The position numbers and the translations under genes are program-made. From contig NC_086025.1 in NCBI RefSeq assembly GCF_036323735.1, forward strand, positions 109,910,688 to 109,974,687: a stretch of 64,000 nt of DNA, given 5' to 3'. The first letter of the stretch is position 1. Every line of letters starts with the position of its first letter. The stretch comes from Rattus norvegicus. Lineage: Eukaryota > Chordata > Mammalia > Rodentia > Muridae. The notes beneath the pieces were generated by a model. That model had not been told where the DNA came from and did no database searches. It saw nothing but the letters and a program-made list of their open reading frames with translations. Of the stretch, positions 21,947-34,302 are shown in pieces.

Positions 21947-24900
21947 ATGGGTCTCCTGTCGGACCCGGTGCGCCGGCGCGCGCTCGCCCGCATCGTCTTG
22001 CGCCTCAACACTCCTCTATGGTGAGGGCGGGTATAGGGGGCGGGACTCGCGGGAACATGAACTGCTGTAGTTCCACTCGCGCCTACTGCTCCAGGATCTG
22101 CGCCCTCCTTGCAAATGTCACTCAGGCACTGAGCTTGGAGCTCTGATCCCTATCCATTCCTAATATAACGTCTCGGGTTTTTGGGTTTTTTTTCTTCCGG
22201 AGGCAGGATTTCTCAGTGTAGCCTTGGTTATTCTGGAATTCCCTCTGTAGACCAGACTGGCCTCGAACTCAGAGATCTGCCTGCGCCCGCCTCTGTCTCC
22301 TGAATGCTAGGATTAACGGCGTGTACCGCCACTGCCCGTCTTCGGCTCCGGGTTCTTAATGTCTTGGACCATCCAGCTGGACCCTCTGGGACATGATGGA
22401 AACCACGAGTGAGCGTTCCAGGTCGGGCTAATTCCTGTCCTCTGTACTCTCTCGCAGTGTGCTGAGCTACGTAGCTGGCATCGCCTGGTTTTTGGCGCTG
22501 GCTTTTCCGCCGCTAACCCAGCGCACTTATATGTCTGAGAATGCCATGGGCTCCACCATGGTGGAGGAGCAGTTTGTAGGTGGAGACCGTGCCCGCAACT
22601 TCGCCCGGGACTTTGCTGCCCACCGCAAGAAGCCAGGGTGAGTGCCTATCAGCGAGCTGGGGATTTCACGTGTGGCCGAGACCATGGAGCTCTACCTGAG
22701 GCTATCTTTGTGTCTCCAGGGCTCTGCCAGTAGCCTGGCTGGAAAGGGCGATGCGATCCGTAGGACTGGAGGTCTACACTCAGAGCTTCTCCCGCAAACT
22801 ACCCTTCCCGGATGAGACCCATGAGCGCTATGTATTGAGGGAAATGGGTGTGCCTGGGAGAAAAGTACATTGGAAGGGTGGCCTGGGTTGGGCATCTTGT
22901 TGAAGTGCCCCGGAACCAAGAAATTCTGGGAGGGACGGTCTGAAGATCTCTGGTGGTGGGCATTGTAGTGCCAGGAAAGAAGGCAGGTTTCAGCCTGTCT
23001 TCTGTAAGGTCTGCTGAGGCTTTCCCATTAACACTTTGTGCAGATGGTCTCGGGTACCAATGTGTATGGCATCCTGCGGGCCCCACGTGCTGCCAGTACC
23101 GAGTCCCTGGTACTCACTGTACCCTGTGGTCCAGACACCACCAATAGCCAGGCTGTGGGGTTGTTGTTGGCACTCGCTGCCCATTTCCGAGGTGAGGCTC
23201 TGGGGCTCTGGTCAGGGAGGGTTTGACCAATGCCCCAGGCCCTTGCTGACCCTGCCTCTGGTTTCCAGGGCAGATTTACTGGGCCAAAGATATAATTTTC
23301 CTGGTAACAGAACATGATCTTCTGGGCACTGAGGCTTGGCTTGAGGCCTACCATGACATTAATGTTACAGGTACGTGTTACACTAGTCTCGCTCCTCTTT
23401 CAGGGTCAGCTGTCGTCACTTTGTACCCCACTCCAGTGCTCACTGCTTGCTCCTACAGGCATACAGTCATCTCCCCTGCAGGGCAGGGCTGGTGCCATCC
23501 AGGCCGCTGTGGCCCTGGAGCTGAGCAGTGATGTAGTCACCAGCCTCGACGTGACCGTGGAGGGACTCAACGGTCAGCTGCCCAACCTTGATCTGCTCAA
23601 CCTCTTCCAGACCTTCTGCCAGAAAGGGGGGCTGTTGTGCACACTCCAGGGCAAGGTGGGACCACCTGCTTGGGAGCCTGGGGCCTATGAGACGGGGTGA
23701 GTCTGATCCTGTCCCCATGCCTCCAAAGCTGCAGCCCCAGGACTGGACATCACTGGAAGGGCCTCTGCAGGGCCTGCAGACACTGCTTCTCATGGTGCTG
23801 CGGCAGGCCTCTGGCCGGCCCCATGGCCCCCATGGCCTCTTCCTGCGCTACGGAGTGGAGGCCCTAACCCTACGTGGCATCAACAGCTTCCGCCAATACA
23901 AGTATGATTTGGTGGCAGTGGGCAAGTAAGTCTCTGGACCCTCTCCGTGTTCGAGGCGGTATCTAGCTGGGATGAGAGGAGGGCTGGCCCTGACCTGACT
24001 GTGCTCCTGACAGGGCTCTGGAGGGCATGTTCCGAAAGCTCAACCACCTCCTGGAGCGCTTGCACCAGTCGTTCTTCTTCTACCTACTGCCCGCCCTCTC
24101 CCGCTTCGTGTCCATTGGACTCTACATGCCCGCCACAGGCTTCCTGCTCCTGGTCCTTGGACTCAAGATATCCTCCACCCTCGTTCTCGATACTCACTTG
24201 TGGCCAAACTCAGATCCCTTTAACTGTAAAGTGGGGTTAGTCCTTCATTCCTACTGTAGCGGTGTGGCAGCGAGCCTATGATCTCCCATCTAGCAGGTCC
24301 CATCCAATTCTTGTCGAGGTCCTTGACTTAGTCTAAGCTCTCGAGCTATGGATGCAGTTACACGAGGCTGGAGTGAACCCTGAGGAGGCTGGGAAGGCCC
24401 CTGGCCCCGGCTCTCCACCCTTGGCAACACAGGTGACGTCATACTCCACTGCTCTTAGGATGGGTTCTCAGCGTCCCCAGCAGTGCTTCCTGTGGTCAAC
24501 CCTCAGTGTGAGTCCTTCAGGTTCCCCTAGGCCTCTGGCCTGATTCCAGGTACCCATGTACTTTGCAGAGCGTGAGCCTGGCCTCACTTATGGCGCCCTT
24601 GCTGATCTCTCAGGCCATGGGTTTGGCCCTCTATTTCCTACCTGTGCTGGGCCAACATGTAGCTGCCCAGCATTTCCCAGTGGCTGAAGCTGAGGCTGTC
24701 GTGTTGACACTGCTAGCGATTTATGTAGCCGGCCTAGCCCTGCCACACAACACCCACCGGTGAGCTGCTGGGCTGGGCACGTGGAGGTGGGCCCCCTGGA
24801 CACTTTGGTGGATTCTGGACTGCCCTTGAACCTCTTACCTTGTAGAGTGGTCAGCTCACAGGTCCCAGACCGGGGCTGGATGGCGCTGAAACTGGTGGCC

Positions 24901-25378
24901 CTGATCTACTTGGCACTGCAGCTGGGTTGCATTGCTCTCCTCAATTTCTCCCTGGGCTTCCTGCTGGCTGCCACCATGGTACCTGCTGCTGCACTCACGA
25001 AGCCCCACGGACCCCGGTACGTGCTGGTCAACCTCTTAGCAGTATCTTTGCCCCTCACCAGGCTTAACCCTCATTTATTCACTTGCTGGCATCCACTGTG
25101 GTGCATACTTAAATGTCGCCCTTCTGCCCACCAGGACACTCTATGCTGCCCTGCTGGTAGTGACCAGCCCAGCAGTCACACTCTTCGGTAGCCTATTCCT
25201 GTGGCGGGAGCTCCAGGAGGTACCACTGTCTCTGGCAGAGGGTTGGCAGCTCTTCCTGACTGCCTTGGCCCAGGGTGTGCTGGAACACTACACCTATGGT
25301 GCCCTCCTCTTCCCAATACTGGCCTTGGGTCTGTATCCTTGCTGGCTGCTCTTCTGGAATGTTCTCTTCTGGAAGTGA
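21947..25378 (+). CDS. Gpaa1: GPI transamidase subunit GPAA1, complete, 12 exons
   Basis: Exons: 21947-22020, 22458-22637, 22720-22831, 23044-23191, 23269-23370, 23459-23655, 23729-23925, 24014-24167, 24337-24432, 24569-24759, 24846-25016, 25135-25378. The sum is 1866 nt = 621 aa, the human length. GPAA1 is the ER-membrane subunit of the GPI transamidase (with PIGK, PIGT, PIGS, PIGU) that attaches GPI anchors to proteins. A first membrane segment lies at about residues 26-45 (VLSYVAGIAWFLALAFPPL). A lumenal M28-peptidase-like region follows (about 50-360), then several C-terminal hydrophobic segments (from about 365 to 620), ending LLFWNVLFWK. Intron 8 begins ATATCC and has a U12 branch motif; its frame-preserving end is AA. 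Intron 3 has a weak donor (gtattg). The start ATG lies in a CpG-rich first exon. Confidence 0.97.
22168..22345 (-). repeat. B1 SINE in Gpaa1 intron 1
   Basis: Reverse B1 with tctgtagaccagactggcct and tgctaggattaacggcg. Confidence 0.9.
24168..24336 (+). other. Gpaa1: U12-type (minor spliceosome) intron 8 of Gpaa1, AT...AA ends
   Basis: The exon ends CTCAAG and the intron starts atatcctc, a 7/8 match to the U12 donor consensus ATATCCTT. Near the 3' end, tccttgac (24319/24320-24327) matches the U12 branch site TCCTTRAC with its A at 24326. Frame demands that exon 9 start at G24337 (GCT CTC GAG CTA TGG, giving ALELW as in the human protein), which makes the last intron bases AA, 10 nt from the branch A. 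The AG one base later would shift the frame and stop after 12 codons. Confidence 0.88.
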
Positions 25379-25427
25379 GGTCTCTGGGAAGGGAACCCCA
25401 AGCCTCCATTCTACCTCCTCCCTGGAA

Positions 25428-25433
25428 AATAAA
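25428..25433 (+). terminator. Gpaa1: Gpaa1 poly(A) signal AATAAA
   Basis: A canonical AATAAA lies 50 bp after the stop codon. Confidence 0.9.
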
Positions 25434-26246
25434 CAAGTGCTCTGTTTCTGTACTTTGGGATCCTGGCCCACTGTCTTTTCGGCGCCCCTGGCAAGCTGCT
25501 TGGCACCCACTCACCTCTTTGAAGGATCCACCCTGTTTGAATTCTCAGGTGTTTCTCTCCTGGTAGCAGACGTGGGGGTCTGGCCCCATCAACGTCTGGA
25601 GGAGAGCCTCAGTTAGACACTGAAGGGCAAGTGTAAACCCATTCCCAGCTCTCCATGCAGTCCTGCAGGTGGCCTGCAGGTAGGCAGGCCCATGTATGTA
25701 TGCAGTGCTGTCCAGTGCTATGCTAGAAGCGATTCTGGTGCTAGATGAGATAATCTGCAGCCAGGGTTTGAGGGCCAGCAGTAGCTGTGGTCCTTGGGGA
25801 CCTCACAACTCCATCTTCAGTTCTGACTGAAAGGACAAAGGAACCTCTTAGGATGTTCAGGGTTTGGACTCTGTTTCTAGCCAAGGCTAGAACTTTACTG
25901 TGGGCTTCATATGGAGTAGAAGAAGTATAAGGCTCCACTTACTTCAAGTAGCACAAGCCAAGGCAAGGTGCCCACTAGAGGTAGAACTCTACATAGTAGG
26001 AAAAGGTAGGACTCTAGTCTCGCCAGCACCCAGAAGCAATAGGCTGAGAGAGAAAAGAGCCCCAAAGCAGGGCAACACTGGCGAGCCAGCACAGAAGGAA
26101 GCAGGTTGTGACAGGATCCCAAGAAAAAGAAGTATGGCTCTTTCTAACAAGTTAGGACCACGTCAGAAACTTTGGTGACTAGTCTGGAGACACATCATGG
26201 GATGGCCACAAGGCCTTGACCAAAGACACTTTAAAAAACGAAAAGA

Positions 26247-26432
26247 GTAGCTGGAGAGATGGCTCAGTGGTTAAGAGCACTGACTGCTCTTCCAGAGGTC
26301 CTGAGTTCAATTCCCAGCAACCACATGGTAGCTCAGAACTCTCTATAATGAGATCTGATCGCCTCTTCTGGTGTGTCTGAAGACAGCTACAGTGTACTCA
26401 CATACGTAAAGTAAATAAAATGTTTTTTTAAA
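26247..26432 (+). repeat. B2 SINE
   Basis: Full B2 head, core and tail (taaagtaaataaaatg). Confidence 0.94.
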
Positions 26433-26640
26433 AATGAAAAGAAAAGAAACAGGTCTGGAGGTGCCTTTACACTGCCCAGTAGTGGCTTCAGTGCTTGGAA
26501 GGGAGGCCCAAGGAAGATAAAAAATTCATTAGAATCAACTTAGGGCCAGGGGACCTTCCTGGGACGCCTCTGATGGTTCCCAGCTTCCTGTGAGTTGGTT
26601 CCTCTTGGCCCTTGGTGGTTTCAAAGAATCTCACTCTGAG

Positions 26641-26802
26641 CCAAGAGCGATGGCACCATAGGTGAGAGCACCTGCTGTCAGGTCGGACGGCCTGTCTTTG
26701 ATCCTGGTACTCACACAGCGTAAAGAGGGCTAACTCCCACAAGTCCTCAGCACACACGCACCCTGACATGCATATACACATACACACAAAATAACTTTAA
26801 AA
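26641..26802 (+). repeat. B3/B4-type SINE
   Basis: Degenerate tRNA-like SINE with an ACACAAAATAACTTTAAAA-like tail. Confidence 0.65.
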
Positions 26803-27023
26803 GTTTCTTTGTGGGTCCCCAAAGAGACAACTGGCTTACCTGGTAGGCTTACACATGGAGGGACTATATGGAAGCCGCTGAGGCAAGTAGCCCTGCCACT
26901 GAGTTCCAGTCTTTGCCCCTTTAGGCCCATCTAGTACAAAATTTCCCTCCCTGCATTGTGGCTGGTCTTTGGCCTTAACAGTTTTTAACAGAACTGTAGC
27001 AGTCACTTAAAACTCAAGTGGAG

Positions 27024-27079
<56 letters not shown>
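27024..27079. repeat. (TG)n microsatellite
   Basis: About 50 bp of pure TG after ATATAT. Confidence 0.93.
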
Positions 27080-27886
27080 TTGGGGGAATACACAGGAAGA
27101 AAGGTAAACAGTCATTTCACATGTCCTGAATGTATCCAGCATTTTTCATCTACATGAATATTAAGAAGGAATGGTGGGGAAAATATTGTTGAGGTGGCAT
27201 TTGTCTTAATTTTCACTAATGTGTACATTTTTCAAAATGCGAGGTAACTAGGCATAGCAACATGACTATAATAATCCTACCCCTCTTTGAGGCAGAAGCA
27301 GGGGGACCACGAGTTTGAGACCTGTCTAGGTTACACAGTCAATAAACAAAAGGGGGAGCAGTGGGTGGGCAAGATGGTGTGTGCATATGGTCCCGGCTGT
27401 CTGGAAGGCCTTGAGGATTACATGAGCCTTGTAGTTTGAGGCAAGTCTGGGCAACATAGGGGAACATTGTCAAAACAAAACAAAAACAAGGTATGATGTC
27501 TCATGTCTGTAATCCTAGCATACAGCCTGATTCAGGAGTGTTTTGAGCCTGGTCTGTGTATGTGACGACACAGATTATAAAGGTGTAAGGAGTTGTGACA
27601 GAAATAGGTGTAAAGTCCTAAATGTGTCATTTGGGGGGCTGACATTTATACTTGTTCTCTGGCATTCCATTTTGGCTTTCCTAGTCACCAAGTCCAACTT
27701 GGATGTGAGCAGGTCACCCTGCATGAAACTCCTAGGTCCTCTCAGTAGATACTGCCATGATGCCATTCTGTCACAGCTAGAAGGACGGAAAGAGCACATT
27801 CAGAACAGATCCCTTCCCCAGCAACTGTTCTTTGACCTATGTTCAGTTTCTGAAGCTATGGTAGGAACATAAGAAATCTGGAAGTC

Positions 27887-27987
27887 GGGGCTGGGGATTT
27901 AGCTCAGTGGTAGAGCGCTTACCTAGCAAGCGCAAGGCCCTGGGTTCGGTCCCCAGCTCCGAAAAAAAGAACCAAAAAAAAAAAAAA
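27887..27987 (+). repeat. ID SINE
   Basis: Full ID body; the flanking repeat aaatctggaagtc is seen on both sides. Confidence 0.96.
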
Positions 27988-29320
27988 TCTGGAAGTCAGG
28001 GCATAAAGATCTGTTGGCATTCTGTGTGTATGTGAGTGTGACAACTGGGTGACCTGGGTTTGCTGAACAGGGCTTGGGAAGAGGAACAGATTTTGCTCTC
28101 TGGTGTTTTCTAACACCGGTTCCTTTCCACTCGGCAGGATGGAGTGCAGTTTATTTGAAGTTTCATAAAGTGTTTAGAAATATTAGGTGTTGGCTAGAAG
28201 GTAAGCTCAGCTCTGGTGTACCCATACTGAGAAGGACAGAGACTAGAATCATGAGAACCTAGAGGACAATCGGGTTTTGTTTTTGTTTTGTTTTATGGGT
28301 TTTTTTTTTTTTTTTTGGTTGGTTGGTTTGCATTTAGTTTGGTTTTGTTAGCTTTTCCTTTTTCAATTTGAGCATAGCCTTCATGTGCTTTTTGAGACAG
28401 GGTCTCCAACTCCCTGTGTAGCTGTGTGGCCTTGAATTCCTGCACCTCCCCCTCCCTCCCAGTCTGCAGAGCACAGTCCTGGAATCAAGAGATAGAAACA
28501 TTAGCGAGAGCACTTGGATCTCCACTAGAGGATAGCTGCCTAGCCACATGGAGATGATGGAAGGAAGTTAGAGATGATGCCAGTTATCCCAGCCATTTTA
28601 CAGGAAGACTTGGTTGGCTGTTCATTTCATTGCAGGGGCTTTGAGCGAGAGGTTGTTCTCACTTGGTTACTGCTCACCATCACACCAGGACATGAACACC
28701 ACAGAGGCTGCTTTTGTTGCGGTTGTTGTCATGGTTCTAGGATGGAGCCAAACAGTAGAATATTCCCGTGCATTTGCTGAATGGGAGGGTAAAGAGGAAA
28801 GAGTTCACAGAGTCTAGAAAGGTATTCCAAGGGCCATCCCCAGCAGCCGTATTCTGGTCGGGTCCACCCTAAACCCAGAAAATGGAATGGGGTCAGCTCT
28901 GTATGCTGGTCCTGTGACCCTCTCTCTTCTGCCTGTGTTTCCTGCGTGCTGATTGTCAGCAGAGTACAGGAAGGTCAAGGTTGTCATGGGCAGCGAACAT
29001 CTGGTCATAGCTTGCCTTCTAGACAGGATGCGCATCTGTGAGGACAGGAACAATTCCTTACAGTGCCAGGATGGCCTCTCCAGTCAAGCACCTAGACAGA
29101 GGAACTGGCTGAGGGAATAGAGGGGAGGAAAGGTGGCCAAGAAAGCCATGCTACTGCTGTGTAAAGGAGGTGTGCTGAAGGTGGAGACTGTAGGAAGCCA
29201 GGGTGGGCACACAAAGAAAGGTCTCTGGGTGGGAGAGCTGTCACTCTACATGGAGAACGAGTCAGGAGGCAAGGCTATACTGTAGGCTTGTTTCCAATGT
29301 GGCTTATGTCTGATGCTGGA

Positions 29321-29422
29321 GTGTGTGGGCTGTGTGTGTCTGTGTGTGTGTGTGTGTCTGTCTGTGTGTGTGTGTGTGTGTGTGTCTGTATCTGTGTGTG
29401 TCTGTGTGTGTCTGTGTGTGTG
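29321..29422. repeat. (TG)n/(TCTG)n microsatellite
   Basis: TG runs broken by TCTG steps, beside a B1. Confidence 0.92.
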
Positions 29423-29575
29423 TTCTCAAGACAGGGTTTCTCTGTGTAGCCATTGGCTGTCCTGTAACTCACTCTGTATAACAGGCTGGCCTGAAAGACA
29501 TCAAAAATCTACCTGCCTCTCCCTCCCATGTACTGGGATTAGAGGCATGCGCCACTGCTGCCGCCACCGCCCTGG
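29423..29575 (-). repeat. B1 SINE adjoining a (TG)n tract
   Basis: Reverse B1 (agacagggtttctctgtgta ... actgggattagaggcatgcg). Confidence 0.9.
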
Positions 29576-30329
29576 AGTGGGGTACATTTTTGATGCAGGA
29601 AGAATGGGTTGTTTGCCTTGTCGTGTTTATAATGTCTGGTAAAGGCACTGAGAGTCCAGGGTGGAGAACTGGGGTGGCCTAGAGCTAAAGAGGAAGCTCT
29701 AATGCCCCAGGAGCCACCCCATGCTCACATCGAGTATCCAGCCAAGACCTCACTTCTGATGTCAACCCATGTGATTTCGCTTCTAGAATATGGCAAAGTA
29801 ATTTGTTCACTTCTTGTCTTTCATGTCCCTTCTACCCAGTGTCCTCACAGCTCCCCAGACTTAGACGAGCCTCTCCTGTGGAGTTAACACTTGATCTGCT
29901 AAGAGTCCACACTTACTGTGTGGCTGTTTCCTCTTGGCTTGATGCAGTCAGTGGCAGCTTGACACAGACTTGAGTGTCAGTGGTGACCTACAGAAGATCT
30001 TGGCCAGCCAGTGGGAGCAGGGGTTGTCCCTGACTTGCCGACTTGTAGGACCCCTTTCCTCCTACTGGGTTGCCTCACCCAGGCTTGATGTGATGCTGTG
30101 TGCCTGGTCTTGCTGGTTATACCATGTTTGCTGGATGCCCTGGGAGGCCTGCTCTATTCTGAGGGGAGCCAAAGGAGGGAGAAGGGAGATTGGGGAGAGA
30201 GCCTTGGATAAGGGGAAGTCGGGGAAACTGCAATCAGGATGTAATGGTCAGAAAAAAAGAAAAGAAAGAAAAAAAGATCTTGGCTGACATACATGGTGAT
30301 GAAGTGAGCAGAAATAGTTATAGATTTAG

Positions 30330-30330
30330 A

Positions 30331-30374
<44 letters not shown>
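30330..30374. repeat. (CA)n microsatellite
   Basis: About 44 bp of CA with one TA step. Confidence 0.93.
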
Positions 30375-30375
<1 letters not shown>

Positions 30376-30609
30376 AATCTAGGGCTACAATAATGGGGCG
30401 ATTTATATTCCCTTTTGGAGTGCAGAGGGTTCCCATACCCTAGGGGACTCTTCTTTGAAATTACAGTTATCATCTCTTCTTACCCACCTCCACATTATGC
30501 TAAATTACATGAGAAAAAAGTTGACAGGCTGGAGTGCTGCAGCAGCTCTGTAAGTAATTGAGGCTGCTCACTTATTCACCAAGCTACACTGGCTCAGAGG
30601 TGAGTGAAG

Positions 30610-30681
30610 GGAAGCAGGTAGCAGGAGGCAGGTGGCAGGAGGCAGGTGGCAGGAGGCAGGTGACAGGAAGCAGGTGGCAGG
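30610..30681. repeat. Short minisatellite, 14 bp unit
   Basis: About five copies of a GGCAGGAGGCAGGT-like unit with small changes. Confidence 0.85.
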
Positions 30682-31540
30682 TCTCTAGACCCAGAGAGTT
30701 TGCCCAGGCCCAAGTCCACATGTGTATTCTTAGAGGGATAGGCTTGTTTCATCTGGCTTTGGTGTTTGAGCTATTTCATTTTCTGTGTTAGAGAGAGCCA
30801 ACCAACAGGGAGGAGGATGGTGGTGTGTTTGATAGCTTTCCTCCACCTGCTGGGCTTCTTCTCGAGTTGTTCAAGGTGTTTGGTCTCGGCTGGACTCTTT
30901 CTCTATTTGGGGCAAACAGACACGTATTGTACACACCCCAAGGGGGAGTTGTGAAACAAAGCCCCTTGTTCCTTGTGTCTCCTGCTGGCAGCCTCCTGCT
31001 TCATCCTCTATCTGCCACTCTGGGGATTCCCTACTCCTCTGCTTCCAAGCTAGACTGCCTCCTCATGGGCTCAGCCTTCACAGAGAGTTGTCGTGGCAAA
31101 CTGAGTGTAAAGCTCTTCACAGAATAGCCACCTCCCCCAAGGTACGCAAACCGCTCACTTGTCTCCTAAGCCAGCAGTCAGCTCTCACCTGCCTTGGAAG
31201 AACATTGTCATCACCCCCAACCCAAAAAAATCCCTGTACCCCTCAGCGTTCCTTGCCCATCCTCCCTTCCCCGTCCAGTTACTGGCACAATTAGTCTACT
31301 TTCCGCTTTCATGTGCTCACCTGCTTAGGGTATCCATAAGAGTGGAATCATATGCGTGGTGTTTTGTGCCTGACTTCTACTAATGTGACAAGTCCGAGTT
31401 TCATTCATGCTGGCGCTTCTACTGTGCTTCACCCTATGAGTATGCTATATTTTGTCTGTCCACTCGTCAGCTGGTAGGCATATAAGGGTCATTTCTGCCT
31501 TGAGCTATTAAGACTAATTTTGATGTAAGTATTCATGCTC

Positions 31541-31645
31541 CAACTTTTTTTTCTTCTTTTTTCTTTTTTTTTGGAGCTGGAGACCGAACCCAGGGCCTTG
31601 CGCTTGCTAGGCAAGCGCTCTACCACTGAGCTAAATCCCCAACCC
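31541..31645 (-). repeat. ID SINE
   Basis: Reverse ID; catgctccaactttt flanks both ends as the target-site duplication. Confidence 0.96.
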
Positions 31646-31672
31646 CATGCTCCAACTTTTGCGTGAACATAC

Positions 31673-31797
31673 TTCTTCTCTTCCTGAGACAGAGTCTCAG
31701 GTTATAACCAGGTTGGCCTGGAACTCTCCGCAACCCTCCTGCTTCAGCCTTCCAAATGTTAGGATTAAGGGTGTGGGCCACTATGTCTGCCCAGCTT
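31673..31797 (-). repeat. B1 SINE, partial
   Basis: gacagagtctcaggttataa to ttaggattaagggtgtgggc. Confidence 0.8.
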
Positions 31798-31952
31798 CTG
31801 GACATTTTTATCTTTCGTGGGCATGTATCTGGGAATGTATCTAGGTGGGCTTTTCAGACACATAGCTGCTTTGGTGTCATCCTTGCTCCTGTAAGCGATC
31901 CCTCACCCCCACTCCTGTTAGAAAATAAAATAATATGAAATGTCGTAGTTCA

Positions 31953-32108
31953 CCCAGGTGGTGGTGGCGCACACCTTTGATCCCAGCACTTGGGAGGCAG
32001 AGGCAGGTAGGTTTTTATGAGGTCAGAGCCAGCCTGGTCTACAGAGGGAGTTCCAGTACAGCCAGGGCTAAGTAGGGAAATCCTGTCTACAAAAACAAAA
32101 ACAGACAA
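31953..32108 (+). repeat. B1 SINE
   Basis: ggtggtggcgcacacctttg ... tacagccagggctaagtagg. Confidence 0.92.
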
Positions 32109-32172
32109 ATGCAGTCGTTTACCAAGTTGAATTTTGGTATTAGATCATGAGTTCCCTTTCTTGGGTAAGTAG

Positions 32173-32222
<50 letters not shown>
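32173..32222. repeat. (TG)n microsatellite
   Basis: About 48 bp of pure TG. Confidence 0.93.
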
Positions 32223-32223
<1 letters not shown>

Positions 32224-32403
32224 AGAAAAAGTGTCTTACATGACTTGTATTTAGGGTTGTGAAAAACTGCCAAATATTCCACAGGCTCGTATGTTGGAAT
32301 GTTTGGTCCCTGGTTAGTGGAACTGTTTTGAGAAGGATTAGGAGGAGGCGTGGTCTTGTTAGAGGTGTGTCACTGGAGGTGATTTTTGAGGTTTTTTTTT
32401 CTT

Positions 32404-32442
32404 TGTGTGTGTGTGTGTATGTGTGTGTGTGTGTGTGTGTGT
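32404..32442. repeat. (TG)n microsatellite
   Basis: TG tract with a single TA step. Confidence 0.9.
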
Positions 32443-32444
32443 TT

Positions 32445-32602
32445 GATTTTTCAAGCAGGAATTCTTCATGTAGTGGTCATGGCTATCCTGGAACTCTGTA
32501 CACCAGGCTAGCCTTAAACTCAAAAAGATCCAGTTGTCTCTTCCCCTCCTCCACCCACTCCCCCCCAGTGCTGGGATTAAAGGTATGAGCCACCCCTAAC
32601 CT
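32445..32602 (-). repeat. B1 SINE
   Basis: Reverse B1 next to a (TG)n tract; ctgggattaaaggtatgagc near the end. Confidence 0.88.
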
Positions 32603-33029
32603 AGCTGAGTTTTGAGGTTTCAAAAGCCCAGGTCAAACCCAGTTACTCCCTCTCTGCTTCCAGCTTTCAGATTAGGATCTAAGCTCTCAGCTACTGCTTC
32701 AGTGCCCTGCCTGCTTGTCTGCTGCCTTACTTCCTGCCACGATGATCATGACTCACCATCTGAAGCTATAAGCAAGCCTCCAACTAATGCTTTCTGTTAT
32801 GAAAATGCCTTGGGCATAGTGTCTCTTCAGAGGAATAGAGAACTTAAGAAGGCACTAATCAACACCTGCTGCTGTCCATTACTCATGGCTAACAGCCATG
32901 TCTAGTGGATGTGAAGTCTTGTCAGGTTGAAGCTCTGGCTTGTAGTGCTCTAATGGTCAGTGCTAATGAACATCTTCTCGTGTGTTTATGGCTACTTTCT
33001 ATCGCTCTTGTGTATATTTTTCTTTATCT

Positions 33030-33170
33030 TCTTTTTTTCCCTCAAAATACGGGTTTCTCTGTATCTCTGAATGCTCTGTAGACCGGCTGGCCTCCAGCTC
33101 ACAGAAACCCACCTGCCACTGCCTCCCAAGTGCAGGAGATTAAAGATGCACACCACCACTGCCCAGCTGC
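33030..33170 (-). repeat. B1 SINE
   Basis: ctctgtagaccggctggcct and a diverged gcaggagattaaagatgcac box. Confidence 0.82.
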
Positions 33171-33334
33171 TATTTTCATCTCTAGATCACGCCAGAAAAT
33201 TTTGCCACTTTAGCAACAGTAAGTCAGCCAATCCATAAACCATCTAACCTATTTTTCCTTGTTTTTATTAAGTTGTGAAGACTGTGAGCAGGAGTCGTGG
33301 CATACACCTTTTATCCCAGATCCTCTGGGACTGG

Positions 33335-33437
33335 AGTTACAGATGGTTGTGAGCCATCATGTGGTTGCTGGGATTTGAACTCAGGACCTCTGGAAGAGCA
33401 GGCAGTGCTCTAACCACTGAGCAATCTCTCCAGTCCC
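33335..33437 (-). repeat. Partial B2 SINE
   Basis: Only the head-proximal half of a reverse B2 remains. Confidence 0.85.
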
Positions 33438-33611
33438 ATCATTGCTTTTTACCTTTTTGAGTTATTTGATTCAAGAAAAATAATTTGAGCAGTCTAATTT
33501 ATTAATGTTTCTTTGGTTATTTATGCTTTTGGTGTCCTGTATAAGAAACCATTGCTTAAAGCTAGGCTAGGTGGTGTTGCTACAGAACTCAGGAGGCAGA
33601 GGCCTAAAAAT

Positions 33612-33762
33612 CTAGAGTCTGGTGAGATGGCTCAGAGCACTACTGGCTACTCTTCCAGAGGTCCTGAATTCAATTCCCAGCACCGACTTGGTGGCTTACA
33701 ATCATGTATAAAGAAAGGTGTCTGATGCCCTCTACTGGTGGCATGACTGGCAAACAAGTCGT
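33612..33762 (+). repeat. B2 SINE, diverged
   Basis: ctggtgagatggctcagagc head and a recognisable core; it runs into the compound microsatellite. Confidence 0.8.
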
Positions 33763-33794
33763 CTCTGGAGCCATCCAAAGAAGGGAAACTAACT

Positions 33795-33840
33795 CTCTGT
33801 CTCTGTCTCTGTCTCTCTGTCTCTGTCTCTCTGTCTCTGT

Positions 33841-33872
<32 letters not shown>

Positions 33873-34040
33873 CATACACACACTCTCACACACTCTTTCT
33901 CTCTCACACACACACTGTCTCTCTCTCACACACATACTCTCAGATATTCTCTTACACACACTCTCTCACACACTCTTTCTCACACACACACACACACACT
34001 GTCGCTCTCTCACACACACACACTCTCACATATTCTCTTA
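33795..34040. repeat. Compound (TCTCTG)n/(CA)n/(CT)n microsatellite, part 1
   Basis: Hexamer TCTCTG, then CA and CT runs, up to the B2 insertion. Confidence 0.92.
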
Positions 34041-34217
34041 AAGATTTATTTATTTATTATATATGAGCACACTGTAGCTACCTTCAGACACACCAGAAGA
34101 GGGCATCGGATCTCATAACGGATGGTTGTGAGCCACCATGTGGTTGCTGGGAATTGAACTCAGGACCTCTGGAAGAGCAGTCAGTGCTCTTATCCGCTGA
34201 GCCATCTCTACAGCCCC
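34041..34217 (-). repeat. B2 SINE inside a compound microsatellite
   Basis: Reverse B2 flanked by a perfect 14 bp duplication CACATATTCTCTTA (34027-34040 and 34218-34231). Confidence 0.95.
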
Positions 34218-34268
34218 CACATATTCTCTTACACACACACTCTCACACACTTTCTCACACACACACTG

Positions 34269-34302
<34 letters not shown>

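Noticed and set aside
28560..28820. Open frames with a Cys/Gly-rich peptide near 28.6 kb
   Set aside because: Short, with no splice partner or recognised family; likely chance.
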